NCBI GenBank assembly: GCA_048569615.1
Contig: JBLIRK010000002.1
Span: 1-64,000, forward strand
Reading direction: 5' to 3'
Source of the DNA: JAYEPK01 sp048569615
Lineage (GTDB): Archaea > Thermoplasmatota > Penumbrarchaeia > Penumbrarchaeales > Penumbrarchaeaceae
DNA length: 64,000 nucleotides
The notes below the pieces were generated by a model that was not told the origin of the DNA, made no database searches, and saw only the letters and a list, made by a program, of their open reading frames with translations. Shown piece after piece: positions 51,326 through 60,380 of the stretch (its first letter is position 1; every line of letters begins with the position of its first letter). The translations under genes were made by a program, and so were the position numbers.

Positions 51326-52234
51326 ATGGGTAAAGGATCTTCCGATGGATGGCAGGGCTTAAGGATAATCGAGGAGGGATCCATCGGACCCGGGATCGAT
51401 ATGGAGTCGATAACCGGCTCCATGATAAAAGGCAGCGCACTTGAAGTTCTATCAAAGATCAAAACCTCCTCTATTGACATGGTATTCCTGGACCCTCCAT
51501 ATTTCCTTCAGCTCCCGAGAAAGGACCTCATAAGATGGAATCAGAACAATGTTGTGGTGGCGGTCAGGGACAGCTGGGACAGCTTCACATCCTTCGAGGA
51601 GTATGATGAATTCATCCAAAGAACTCTCAAGGAAGTGAAGAGGATACTCAAACCCTCCGGAACCCTCTGGGTCATATCCACGTACCACTCCCTCTTCCGG
51701 ATCGGCAAGGCCATGCAGGACCTGGGCTTCTGGATACTGAACGATATTCACTGGGTGAAAACAAATCCAATGCCCAACTGGCTCGGGGTAAGGTTCACAA
51801 ACGCAACGGAAACCCTCCTCTGGGCATTAAGGGACAAGGACGGAAAGGGCTATACCTTCAATAGGGATGCCGCAAAGGAGCTGGGTGTGGGAAAGGTTGG
51901 AGCGAACATCTGGGTGCTCCCAATCTGCACGGGTAATGAGCGGTTGAAGGGGAGCGATGGCAAGAGACTCCATTCAACCCAGAAACCCATCGAACTCCTC
52001 CGGAGGGTGATCCTTACTTCTACCAGCGAGGGTGATATCGTTCTCGATCCGTTCGCAGGGACGGGAACCACGGGATATGCTGCAGCTGCCCTCGGGAGGA
52101 GGTTCGTTATGGTGGAACTGGATGGCAACTATGTTAAAGGTGCAATGGAGCGATTCTCAAAACCTCCGATAGTCAGGACATATCAAAATGAGGATCTCAT
52201 CCGGATAGAAGACCCCAATGATATCGATCGGTAA
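51326..52234 (+). CDS. Orphan DNA adenine methyltransferase, CcrM/HinfI-like (GANTC type)
   Basis: 302 residues in the beta-class order: target motif IV FLDPPYFLQLP (DPPY at 56-59) before SAM motif I VLDPFAGTGTTGYAAAALGR (about 245-264). The segments between (RDSWDSFTSFEEYDEFIQRT, GTLWVISTYHSLFRIGKAMQ, DLGFWILNDIHWVKTNPMPN, RFTNATETLLWALRDKDGK, LPICTGNERLKGSDGKRLHS) closely follow the M.HinfI and CcrM pattern. A GANTC recognition sequence with N6-adenine methylation is therefore likely. The C-terminal extension of CcrM is absent. No restriction endonuclease lies beside it. It follows atpB by 25 bases and is probably co-transcribed. The start could also be M26. Confidence 0.88.
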   Translation: MGKGSSDGWQGLRIIEEGSIGPGIDMESITGSMIKGSALEVLSKIKTSSIDMVFLDPPYFLQLPRKDLIRWNQNNVVVAVRDSWDSFTSFEEYDEFIQRTLKEVKRILKPSGTLWVISTYHSLFRIGKAMQDLGFWILNDIHWVKTNPMPNWLGVRFTNATETLLWALRDKDGKGYTFNRDAAKELGVGKVGANIWVLPICTGNERLKGSDGKRLHSTQKPIELLRRVILTSTSEGDIVLDPFAGTGTTGYAAAALGRRFVMVELDGNYVKGAMERFSKPPIVRTYQNEDLIRIEDPNDIDR

Positions 52235-52251
52235 ACAACCGCCCCTTTCTT

Positions 52252-55200
52252 TTATCTTGGAGGGGGAAGCGGGGGCTGGACCGGCGGCCTGCGGGGCGGA
52301 AGCTGGCCTGGCATAACTCCCGGCGACATCTGGCCGGAAGCTGTCATGTTCTGCTGGTATGCGCCCGGAAATGTACCTCGATAATCACTCTGTCCGATTT
52401 CAGCAACTTCCTCCTGCTTTCTCCTGCGTAATATAAAAAAACCTCCGATGAAGACTATGACGGCAATAATCAAACCCCCCGAACCGACCAAGAGGAGCAG
52501 AACAGCAGTTGAAAGCCCATTTTCTTGCTTTTCACCATCGTCAACCTCCAGCTGCTTAATGACCAGTTTCATCTCCCTGAATCCGGAGCTTGAATCGTCA
52601 TCCACGACTTCCAGTGTGACGGTGTATTCTCCGGGGCTGGAGAATGCATGCTCCACCATCATGCCTTCGTCCGTGGAGCCGTCGCCGAAATCCCAGTAGA
52701 ATTTGAGGTAGGGTCGATCCGAAGGATTATCGGTGGAATTGGAGGCGTCGAAGGACACTTTCTCTCCTTGGTACGCTTCATCAGACGATGCATAGAAATG
52801 AGCAGTGGGGACCGGATTGTTCACGGTGATCGAGGAGGTTACGGTGGTCGTATCATCTCCATCCGACAGGAGCAGCGACACATCGTACCTTCCTTTCCTT
52901 CTGTAGGTGTGGTTGAATCTCATACCGCTAACCTTCTGGGAGCCGTCACCGGGATCCCAAAGAGCTGTTATGTTAGGAGTGTCGAAACGTGAATCCTTGA
53001 TCGATGAGGCTGAGAGCATCACTGTCTCATCCTCATCCACGGACCTCGCGCTCATCGATATCTCGCCACGGGGTGCGACGTTTGCAATGTAGATCGTGAT
53101 GGAGTTAGAATCCCTTGCCCCGTCGTCATCTTCCACTGTGACCGTGATATCGTAGTACCCGCTCTTCGGATAGCTCAGCTGCAACCCGCTCACGGTCTTA
53201 TATGTCCTTCCGTCGCCGGTATCGACGTAGAATGATAGACTCTCTTCATCCGAAGGATTGTCCTTTGCAGAGAATTCGAGGTTGAACTCCTCATCCTCCA
53301 CGAGATCGAGGACCTGGGAGATCTCCCCCATTTCCGGAAGTGGATTCTCGACCTTGACCGTGATGGTACTGTTAGACTCGGCATTGTCGTCATCCCTTAC
53401 GCTGCATCTTACCAGGTAGCTGCCGTTTCTCTTGTATACATGGGTCTGATCGAGGGTTTCCTGCCACTGGGTGTAATGGTTATCCCCGAAATCCCATCTG
53501 AACTCCAGCGTCCCCATGTCCGATCTGGTATCCTGTGCCGTGAAGATATCATCCAGTTCCAGCAACTGGTCCTCCTGCATTATGATGCCGGGAGCCTTGG
53601 GATCGGTTAGAACAAGGGACGGAACCTTGTTTATGACGGTTACGTTCCCGGTTATGGTGCCGGTCCCTCCTAGCTCGTCCCTGACCAATGCAGTGATCGG
53701 ATAGATCCCGTTGTCCGGGTAGGAATGGACGATTTCTCCCACCGAGGTCCATGCACCGACAGGAGAGCCGTCGCCGAAATCCCATTTTATCTGCATATCC
53801 GAGATGTCCGAAGGAGTATCGAATACGTGGGGGGTGAACCATACGTTCTGGTCCTCATAGAAGATGGTGTCATTCCCGTCCGTGGGCCCTACCCATCCCC
53901 AGGGTTCCACGTTGGAAACTTCGATAAAGGCACTCTTCGACATCTCATCCGTGCCATCATCAGCCACTATCTTGATCTGGTACTTCCCCGGGGCTGTATA
54001 CACATGGGATGCCGATAGCGGACCCGTCCCTGTGGACAGGGAGGTGTCTCCCCAATCCACTTCCCAGCTGATGTTTGCCAGGTCCGATGGAGAGTCCGTT
54101 ATGATATTCTCCAGGAACAATGGAGAGTCCATTCTTGCTATCCTGTCATTGAGGTTTATAACAGGCTTGGAATTGATCACATTGACGCCTATGGGATAGA
54201 GATCCCTGGCCAGGTTGTTTCCGTCCACAACCCTGGCTCGGACATGGAAGAAACCGTCATGATGGACCGGGATATTGATGCGATCTGTCGCGCCCGTATC
54301 GACATCGAACCAGTTATCCGCCTCGAGATCCCAAAGATAATTGGATATGTACGAATCCTGCGAAGAAGCTGTCACCGACAGGCTGAAAGTAGTGTCCTCA
54401 AGTATTGTCGAAGGGAGCGAGTAGGAACCAACCATCGGTCCTACGCCATTCCGCCGGTGAATGGTAGTGAATTCGTCCGCATTGGCGGTATCATACTGGA
54501 TCAGCCCGTCGGGCCAGATGATCTCAACACCCAGCGGACCGCTGTAGGAGCCCAGACCGAAATGAAGGACGTTCGACTCCTGGTGAGCATGTCCCGTTCC
54601 GGCTCTGACCTCCCTTACAAGCTGGATGTCATCTCCGCCGCTCCGGTATCTCAAAGTGACCCTGGCTCCCACGGCATCCAGGTTCTTTCCTGTCCCGTTG
54701 AGCCTGACCTCGAGGAAATGGTTCCCGCCGGTTCCCTGGTTCTGATACAACCTTACCCTGTAATCCTGCCACTGCGAGCCGTCCCACCTATCGGCTCCCC
54801 CTGTAACAAGGTCCAGGTCGCCGTCGTTGTCGTAATCCACCCACAGGTTCGCATAGGTATTGGCGCCCTCTATTCCGAGAGAACTCGTGACATCGGTGAA
54901 GGTCGTCCCGTCCGGAATGGAAGGATCCGCCACCCTACCGTTATTCCTGTAGAGATGAGGCGTCGTGTAGCGAAGGTCTCCGTAGACCTGAGGAATGTAG
55001 ATGTCCTCCCATCCGTCGTTGTCGTAATCGCCGATCGTCACTCCGGAGAATGTCTGGTCTCCCTGGTATATACCCTGACCACCTATGGGCCATTTAGGAA
55101 TGCCCGAACTGTTCCGATAGTCCGTAAAAGTATAGTAGGGGGCGCCGTCGTTGATATAAAGGTTCCCGTCATCGCAGATGTATCCCCTGATGTCGTAATA

Positions 55201-56172
55201 TGATGACCCTATGTAACCCACATATTTATGCACGAAATCCGACGTCCACAGGTCCAGGTTTCCATCCCTGTTGAAATCCGCCCACGAGGAGCCTATGGTA
55301 TGGCCCCACATTGGGCCCCACAATGACTGCCCGTAGATGCTGCCGGCGGTGGCATCGTAGTACCATGTCGGATCGTAGGTCCCCGAACAGTTGCGCTGCT
55401 GCCCAACCTCGTCCATCGTTCCGTCCCGCCGGTTCTCGAAGAGATGGTTCTCCCTTATCCTGTAATGGGAGACATACGCATCCGGCCAACGGTCGTTGTT
55501 GTAATCTCCCCATGTGGCCCCCCTGGAGTAAAAATCCTCTCCGGTGTCTATCCCCACGGATGATGTGATATCGGTCAGGGATGCACCATTATCATTCCGG
55601 AGGAAGAAATCTGAGTAGTAGATGGGATTGCCGTCGTTCCAGTCCTCACCGTTTCCCACGTAGATGTCCAGATCGCCGTCCTCGTCGAAGTCGGCCCAGG
55701 CATTGCCCGTATTGGGTCCCAGATTCTGCCAATTGCCGAAGATCGATCTTGAGACGTCGGTCAGATTGTAGAGCGGGGCTCCCCGATTCTCCCAGAACCT
55801 GTCGGCAGTATCCTTCCTGCATCCCTGATAGAGGTCGAGGTCCCCGTCTCCGTCCCAGTCCGCCCATACGCCGTTGCTGGACCCCGAAACCGAGGAATCG
55901 AAGATATCCGACCTGTAGTTGAAGCTCCAGTCCGGCGGTCCGCTGTTCTCGAACAGTCTGTACCCGTTGAAGAGCAGGTCAGTATAGCCGTCGTTGTTCC
56001 AGTCCCCTGCGGATATGAAGGTCGGGGCGGAAAGCTGATCGAACTTATCCTCGGCAACGTCGACGAATGTTGTGTCCCTGGAAGGTTCACTCTCCGCTGA
56101 TTCATTATCCTGGACGAAAAAAAAACCTGCGACCATCATGATCCCGGCAAGTACAAGAGGAACAGTCTTCAT
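52252..56172 (-). CDS. Giant surface protein: FG-GAP/VCBS repeats, ASPIC/UnbV and PKD domains
   Basis: 1306 residues from ATG 56170-56172; the frame is open to 56367, but that extension overlaps the preceding gene. The signal is VPLVLAGIMMVAGFFFV. Seven or more FG-GAP/VCBS blades follow, with Ca-binding loops (DWNNDGYTDLLFNG, DWDGDGDLDLYQG, DFDEDGDLDIYVG, DYDNDGWEDIYIP). An ASPIC/UnbV domain reads NHFLEVRLNGTGKNLDAVGA then GLGSYSGPLGVEIIWPDG. About six PKD domains follow (YWDFGDGSTDEG style). One membrane helix (LLLLVGSGGLIIAVIVFIGG) leads to a proline-rich cytoplasmic tail (MPGQLPPRRPPVQPPLPPPR). It is an extracellular binding or adhesion protein of the integrin-alpha-like propeller type. 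Confidence 0.87.
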   Translation of the reverse strand: MKTVPLVLAGIMMVAGFFFVQDNESAESEPSRDTTFVDVAEDKFDQLSAPTFISAGDWNNDGYTDLLFNGYRLFENSGPPDWSFNYRSDIFDSSVSGSSNGVWADWDGDGDLDLYQGCRKDTADRFWENRGAPLYNLTDVSRSIFGNWQNLGPNTGNAWADFDEDGDLDIYVGNGEDWNDGNPIYYSDFFLRNDNGASLTDITSSVGIDTGEDFYSRGATWGDYNNDRWPDAYVSHYRIRENHLFENRRDGTMDEVGQQRNCSGTYDPTWYYDATAGSIYGQSLWGPMWGHTIGSSWADFNRDGNLDLWTSDFVHKYVGYIGSSYYDIRGYICDDGNLYINDGAPYYTFTDYRNSSGIPKWPIGGQGIYQGDQTFSGVTIGDYDNDGWEDIYIPQVYGDLRYTTPHLYRNNGRVADPSIPDGTTFTDVTSSLGIEGANTYANLWVDYDNDGDLDLVTGGADRWDGSQWQDYRVRLYQNQGTGGNHFLEVRLNGTGKNLDAVGARVTLRYRSGGDDIQLVREVRAGTGHAHQESNVLHFGLGSYSGPLGVEIIWPDGLIQYDTANADEFTTIHRRNGVGPMVGSYSLPSTILEDTTFSLSVTASSQDSYISNYLWDLEADNWFDVDTGATDRINIPVHHDGFFHVRARVVDGNNLARDLYPIGVNVINSKPVINLNDRIARMDSPLFLENIITDSPSDLANISWEVDWGDTSLSTGTGPLSASHVYTAPGKYQIKIVADDGTDEMSKSAFIEVSNVEPWGWVGPTDGNDTIFYEDQNVWFTPHVFDTPSDISDMQIKWDFGDGSPVGAWTSVGEIVHSYPDNGIYPITALVRDELGGTGTITGNVTVINKVPSLVLTDPKAPGIIMQEDQLLELDDIFTAQDTRSDMGTLEFRWDFGDNHYTQWQETLDQTHVYKRNGSYLVRCSVRDDDNAESNSTITVKVENPLPEMGEISQVLDLVEDEEFNLEFSAKDNPSDEESLSFYVDTGDGRTYKTVSGLQLSYPKSGYYDITVTVEDDDGARDSNSITIYIANVAPRGEISMSARSVDEDETVMLSASSIKDSRFDTPNITALWDPGDGSQKVSGMRFNHTYRRKGRYDVSLLLSDGDDTTTVTSSITVNNPVPTAHFYASSDEAYQGEKVSFDASNSTDNPSDRPYLKFYWDFGDGSTDEGMMVEHAFSSPGEYTVTLEVVDDDSSSGFREMKLVIKQLEVDDGEKQENGLSTAVLLLLVGSGGLIIAVIVFIGGFFILRRRKQEEVAEIGQSDYRGTFPGAYQQNMTASGQMSPGVMPGQLPPRRPPVQPPLPPPR

Positions 56173-56249
56173 AAGACCACGGGGACACATTGCAATGGCA
56201 GGGATATATATGATACGGTCCAGGGATGCACCGGCGTTTGAAAGAATGC

Positions 56250-58364
56250 TCAGGCGGTAATGTCCCCGCTCTCTCCGCAGTGGGGACACGTGACAGTGAA
56301 AGGACGGTTGTTCCTTATCACGGATCCCTTCACCTGCTCCTTGAAGCTCTCCCCGCAGTAGGGGCATTCAAGGACCACCTTGAGCATCTGCTCACCGGTC
56401 CCCGGTATCGGCGGTGCTTTTTTAACTCGTGAGGTGCTCTTTTCTTCAGCAGCGGACTTGGAAGAGGTCTCATCCTCCCTGGAAGGCTCGTTCGGTCCAC
56501 TGCCGGAAACCTGGACCAGGTCGTGGACCTTGGGTCTTGCTCCCTCAGATGGAAATCCCCCATGGCGGCCGTCGGTGGGGACCGAGTGGACCCTTCCCTC
56601 CTCATCCACCATCACCCCGATCTTCCTGAGCCTCGTCTCCAGTTTTCGCTTCCTTCCCCTACCAACGAACAGTATGATGAGGATCAATATAAGGACGAAT
56701 AGAACAACCGGAGCTATGAACAGAAGGAATGATGTCAAACCTTGATTCGATGTAACACCGTTTCCGTCATCCACGAAGTCCAGGGTTACGGAGTCGGATC
56801 CGGTACTTCCGCTGGTGTCCCGTACGGTCAGCCGGATCTCAAGACCTTTTCCCTTGTCGCCGCTCCTCCAGGTCACCTCAGGACCCCTGTGAGTGCTGCC
56901 GTCGGGCATGGTCCATATGTAGCTTATCGGATCTCCGTCGGGATCGTAGGAGCCGGAGCCGTCGAAGGTGACATCCTCCATTACTGTCCTTGTATAGTAG
57001 CCTCCCACAACCGTGATCTTGGCCACGGGAGGGCTGTTGAGGTCCCTCTTGGTGGGTTGGAAGGACAGGGTCAGAACCTCCATATCCTCATTACCGACAA
57101 TATCCTGGGCAGCCGCTCCCACCCAGAAAACTGAATTGGGATCGAGATCGGTAAGGATGATGCTGCTTGTATCGATAGATCCCAGTGTTTCATAGGGGGT
57201 CAGGCCTTCCGTGTCAGAGAAGCTGAACTCCTCCAGGTAGATGTTGTAAACAGCGAAATCCTGTGCAAGAGAGGGATACCAGCTGATGGACACAGCACCC
57301 TCGTCAATTACTTCGACGTCGAGTCCCTCTATCCTTGCCGGAGGCTGCGTGTCGTAGGGATCGTATCCCCTGCCGGAAACCGAAATATCGTCCAAAAACC
57401 ATCCGGCACCTCTTCCGGACTCCGAGGATGCCAATGTGAACCTTAACCTGGTTCTCGAGCCGATGAACGAGGAGAGATCGAACTCGGCATGCGTCCATCT
57501 CGAGGTCCCAACGAATGCATCCTGGCCGTTAAAACCTCCTGTTATATTGTCTCCAAGTTTTCCATAGATCGTATCGAGGGAATGTGCGACTTCCCACCCG
57601 GTTTCCTCTGAAAAGGCCTGCACGACCCCGCCTGAGGAGCCTACGGATCCTTGAAAATCATAACTATGATAGAGATGGAGAGAAGCATCGGTGTAGTAAG
57701 TGAGGTCTATCCAGTCGGATTCAAGTGATACAAGGGTGGATCCGTTGAAGCCGGGTCCTCCCTCCGGACTTCCATCCAGGGCACCGGCAAAGTACACCCT
57801 GTTCCTGGATATCGTTGTGGTATTATCCCATTCATCCGGCCCCATCACCCACCAGGTAGATCCTTCGGGCTCACCATCTACGGTCCAGTGATCGATACCC
57901 CCTTCGCAATCCTCATAAAAAAGAACCTCCACCGCTCTGATATTGTATGATAGACCATCTATGTAGGTCCCGTTGATGGTCAGATTGATCCACCCTCTGT
58001 AGTTGCCTGTTTCAGATGGATACCAGGTCACCACACTGCGATCCAAATGCTTCGGGATCACATTTTCTCCCACGGAGAACTCGAATTCCCCGCCGGATGT
58101 CTCTATGAATACTGATACCTCGGCAAATGACGTATCCGCGGCATCCGGATTCGAAACCTCGATAACGACAGAGGTCGGTTCTCCCACATACACAACGGGA
58201 GGGATATGGCAGCCGTCCGAGAGCCGGAGGTCATCACCAGCCCTGGTTTGGCGGGAATGAAATGAATGAACACCGCTGGCGAAGGAAAATAGGAGGAGGG
58301 CCACTGCTGGTAAAAGTATCAGCAGTACGAATGCCATATTCGACATATCCTTCCGCCTGCTCAT
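56250..58364 (-). CDS. Surface protein with MAM-like, FN3 and PKD domains and cytoplasmic zinc ribbon
   Basis: 704 residues. The N-terminal signal (MAFVLLILLPAVALLLFSFA) is followed by a CARDB-like domain and then a jelly-roll (about 150-340) of the MAM or immune-inhibitor-A type (DWIDLTYYTDASLHLYHSYD, RTRLRFTLASSESGRGAGWF then LDDISVSGRG). A fibronectin-III domain follows (ISWYPSLAQDFAVYNIYLEE) and a PKD domain (VTFDGSGSYDPDGDPISYIW). A membrane helix lies at about 545-570 (FLLFIAPVVLFVLILILIIL). The tail of about 130 residues is Ser/Glu/Lys-rich and ends in a zinc ribbon with CPYCGES and CPHCGES. It lies upstream of the VCBS protein gene on the same strand with a 77-base gap. Confidence 0.82.
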   Translation of the reverse strand: MSRRKDMSNMAFVLLILLPAVALLLFSFASGVHSFHSRQTRAGDDLRLSDGCHIPPVVYVGEPTSVVIEVSNPDAADTSFAEVSVFIETSGGEFEFSVGENVIPKHLDRSVVTWYPSETGNYRGWINLTINGTYIDGLSYNIRAVEVLFYEDCEGGIDHWTVDGEPEGSTWWVMGPDEWDNTTTISRNRVYFAGALDGSPEGGPGFNGSTLVSLESDWIDLTYYTDASLHLYHSYDFQGSVGSSGGVVQAFSEETGWEVAHSLDTIYGKLGDNITGGFNGQDAFVGTSRWTHAEFDLSSFIGSRTRLRFTLASSESGRGAGWFLDDISVSGRGYDPYDTQPPARIEGLDVEVIDEGAVSISWYPSLAQDFAVYNIYLEEFSFSDTEGLTPYETLGSIDTSSIILTDLDPNSVFWVGAAAQDIVGNEDMEVLTLSFQPTKRDLNSPPVAKITVVGGYYTRTVMEDVTFDGSGSYDPDGDPISYIWTMPDGSTHRGPEVTWRSGDKGKGLEIRLTVRDTSGSTGSDSVTLDFVDDGNGVTSNQGLTSFLLFIAPVVLFVLILILIILFVGRGRKRKLETRLRKIGVMVDEEGRVHSVPTDGRHGGFPSEGARPKVHDLVQVSGSGPNEPSREDETSSKSAAEEKSTSRVKKAPPIPGTGEQMLKVVLECPYCGESFKEQVKGSVIRNNRPFTVTCPHCGESGDITA

Positions 58365-58397
58365 CGGTCATGATTGCGAAAGTATCCATTTAAACCT

Positions 58398-59177
58398 TTA
58401 GGAGGAGGTGTCGAAGAACCGCTGGATAGCATCTTCCAATGCCCTCGCACCCAATGTTGCCGGGCCGTTAATAAAAACATCCGTAAGGGTGCCAGTGAAT
58501 TCGCTTGGTTGGGAATTTATCTCCACGAGCAGGCCGCCGTTTGCCTTTGCAATAATCGGAATCGAAGCTGCAGGATGGACGATGCCAGAGGTCCCGATCA
58601 CCAGTATGTTGGGCCCCTTTGATGCGGTCTCAACCGCCCTGCCGAGGGCGTCCTCGGGCAGCATCTCCCCGAAGAATACGATATCCGGTCTCTTTATGGA
58701 GCTGCAGCGGCATTTGATTGAGAATCCTGACCAGGTGGAAGGATCCAGTACTTCCTTCCTTCCGCAATCCATGCAGTATATTCTCCTCGCATTGCCGTGA
58801 AGCTCGATCAGGTCCCTGGTACCCGCCATGGCATGCAGGCCGTCCACATTCTGCGTTACAACCGGCCCTATCCAGCCTTTACCCTCCATTCTCGCAAGAG
58901 CTCTGTGAGCCTCATTGGGCATTGATCTCATGGAACCCTCGATTATCTCCCTCAGCATCTCCCATGACCTCTCCGGATGGACCCTGAAAGTGTCGATATG
59001 CCCGTATTCATAAGGATCGTAACGGTCCCAGAGTCCCCCCTCCCCGCGAAACGGGGGGATGTTGGACTCAACAGAGACGCCCGCACCCGTCAGGACCAGG
59101 ATGGGCAGATCGTCCGAGAGAAGTTCTGCTGCCCGGTCGGCGGCTGTTTGGATGCTTTCTTCATAATGCATGGGCAT
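58398..59177 (-). CDS. Sir2-family NAD-dependent protein deacylase
   Basis: About 259 residues. The NAD-binding motifs are all present: VLTGAGVSVESNIPPFRG, VTQNVDGLH and LIELHGNARRIYCMDC. The zinc cysteines are CMDC and CRC, so the second pair is spaced more tightly than the usual CxxC. FFGEMLPEDAL and VIGTSGIVHPAASIP complete the fold. It removes acyl groups from lysine, in archaea typically from chromatin proteins such as Alba or from metabolic enzymes. ATG 59175-59177 is used; GTG two codons earlier and ATG two codons later are alternatives. It is a single gene between the surface-protein cluster and the repair block. Confidence 0.92.
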   Translation of the reverse strand: MPMHYEESIQTAADRAAELLSDDLPILVLTGAGVSVESNIPPFRGEGGLWDRYDPYEYGHIDTFRVHPERSWEMLREIIEGSMRSMPNEAHRALARMEGKGWIGPVVTQNVDGLHAMAGTRDLIELHGNARRIYCMDCGRKEVLDPSTWSGFSIKCRCSSIKRPDIVFFGEMLPEDALGRAVETASKGPNILVIGTSGIVHPAASIPIIAKANGGLLVEINSQPSEFTGTLTDVFINGPATLGARALEDAIQRFFDTSS

Positions 59178-59337
59178 CAGCACTCATAGGGTTCATCCCA
59201 GGTCAGCTTTGGAACATTCATCATCTGCCCCTTCTTGATGAAAGAGGAGGTTTAAAGAGATACCTATTAGCATCCTGCTTCCGAGGCAATCACTTTATAT
59301 GCATTGGTCATCGATACGCTGACAAGGGGGCTGCATC

Positions 59338-59718
59338 TTGAACCGCGAGGATTACATCTATTACCAGTTCATGAAAAAGGTGACTGAGGATGAGTTCATC
59401 TCCTTGGACGAGAGCGGACTCATTCTCATACTGGAGGACCGTTTGGGACTTTCGGATGACAGGATGGACGAGATCATGGGATGGATTGAGGAGGAAAAAG
59501 AGCCTCCCGTCGGCAAGGAAAAGTTGGATAGATTGAAGAACGATACATCCAACCATGATTACGAACTCAGGATATACGAATTGATCCTGGCGGAGGCTCT
59601 GAGGGATGTCAAGATCGAAAGGGACGAGAAGGACCTCCTGATGATGCTCACTAAGATAATGAACGTAACCGAGGAGGAGCGTCAAGATATATACTCAAGG
59701 ATTAAGGAATCCAAATGA
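59338..59718 (+). CDS. Helical acidic protein, possibly TerB-like
   Basis: 126 residues from TTG 59338, with AAGGGGG upstream. Two similar helical halves are seen: EDEFISLDESGLILILEDRL followed by GLSDDRMDEIMGWI, and YELILAEALRDVKIERDEKD then LLMMLTKIMNVTEEERQDIY. This two-fold pattern of acidic helix pairs, in which a helix ending in D/E is followed by xLxxxEExxI, recalls TerB/co-chaperone-like domains. The resemblance is weak. Its last four bases overlap the Ogg gene (ATGA), so it belongs to the repair operon. Confidence 0.6.
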   Translation: MNREDYIYYQFMKKVTEDEFISLDESGLILILEDRLGLSDDRMDEIMGWIEEEKEPPVGKEKLDRLKNDTSNHDYELRIYELILAEALRDVKIERDEKDLLMMLTKIMNVTEEERQDIYSRIKESK

Positions 59719-60371
59719 GCGGAGCCGAGGAGACCAGGGAGCATCTCAGGAGCATCTATTCAGAATTGAAGTCTCCCATCGAGGAGAGGCTGGGAGAGTT
59801 CGAGAGGATATGGAAGAGCAGGGACGGAATTCCCGCCCTGAAGGAGCTCCTATTCTGCATATTGACCCCCCAATCAAAGGCGGAGCTCTGCTGGGGAGCC
59901 GTGGAGGATATGGCCTGCACGGATGTACTTCTCAGAGGAGATTACAACCAGGTGCTGGAAGCGGTGGGCAGGGTTCGGTTCAAGTACAAGAAGGCCGGCT
60001 ACCTAATCGAGGCAAGGGACAGGTTCTACACGGACGGCAGATCAACGCTGATAGAATGGATCGATGGCCTGGGAGATCCCCTGACAGCCAGGGAATGGTT
60101 CGTCAAGAACATAAGAGGCCTGGGATACAAGGAGGCAAGCCACTTTCTGAGGAATATCGGGCTGGGAAATGAAATCGCCATCCTGGACCGCCATATTCTG
60201 AGAAACCTTGTGAAATGCGGAGTGATAGAAAGCATCCCATCCTCAATTTCGGGTAATAGGTATCTGGAGACAGAGGCAAGGATGAGGAGATTCTCGGAAA
60301 AGATTGATATCCCGCTCTCCCATCTTGACCTCGTATTTTGGTATATGGCCAACGGGAACATCTTCAAATGA
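59715..60371 (+). CDS. ogg: 8-oxoguanine DNA glycosylase/lyase (Ogg2 type)
   Basis: 218 residues, the size of archaeal Ogg2 enzymes. It has the helix-hairpin-helix-GPD fold: IRGLGYKEASHFLRNIGLGN carries the catalytic Lys139, and EIAILDRHILRNL the catalytic Asp158. LKELLFCILTPQSKAELCWG is the conserved N-terminal helix, and the C-terminus ends DLVFWYMANGNIFK as is usual for the type. It removes 8-oxoguanine from DNA and cleaves the strand. It overlaps the TerB-like gene by four bases and is followed after nine bases by the methionine sulfoxide reductase gene. Confidence 0.91.
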   Translation: MSGAEETREHLRSIYSELKSPIEERLGEFERIWKSRDGIPALKELLFCILTPQSKAELCWGAVEDMACTDVLLRGDYNQVLEAVGRVRFKYKKAGYLIEARDRFYTDGRSTLIEWIDGLGDPLTAREWFVKNIRGLGYKEASHFLRNIGLGNEIAILDRHILRNLVKCGVIESIPSSISGNRYLETEARMRRFSEKIDIPLSHLDLVFWYMANGNIFK

Positions 60372-60380
60372 GGTACGGAA

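Noticed and set aside
38013..52234. ATP synthase subunit D
   Set aside because: No frame near atpA, atpB or elsewhere in the window has the D-subunit coiled-coil signature, so it is recorded as absent rather than forced onto a small ORF.
54244..55203. A 319-residue plus-strand frame
   Set aside because: It is opposite the VCBS repeat region whose DxDxDGxxD loops are clear on the minus strand.
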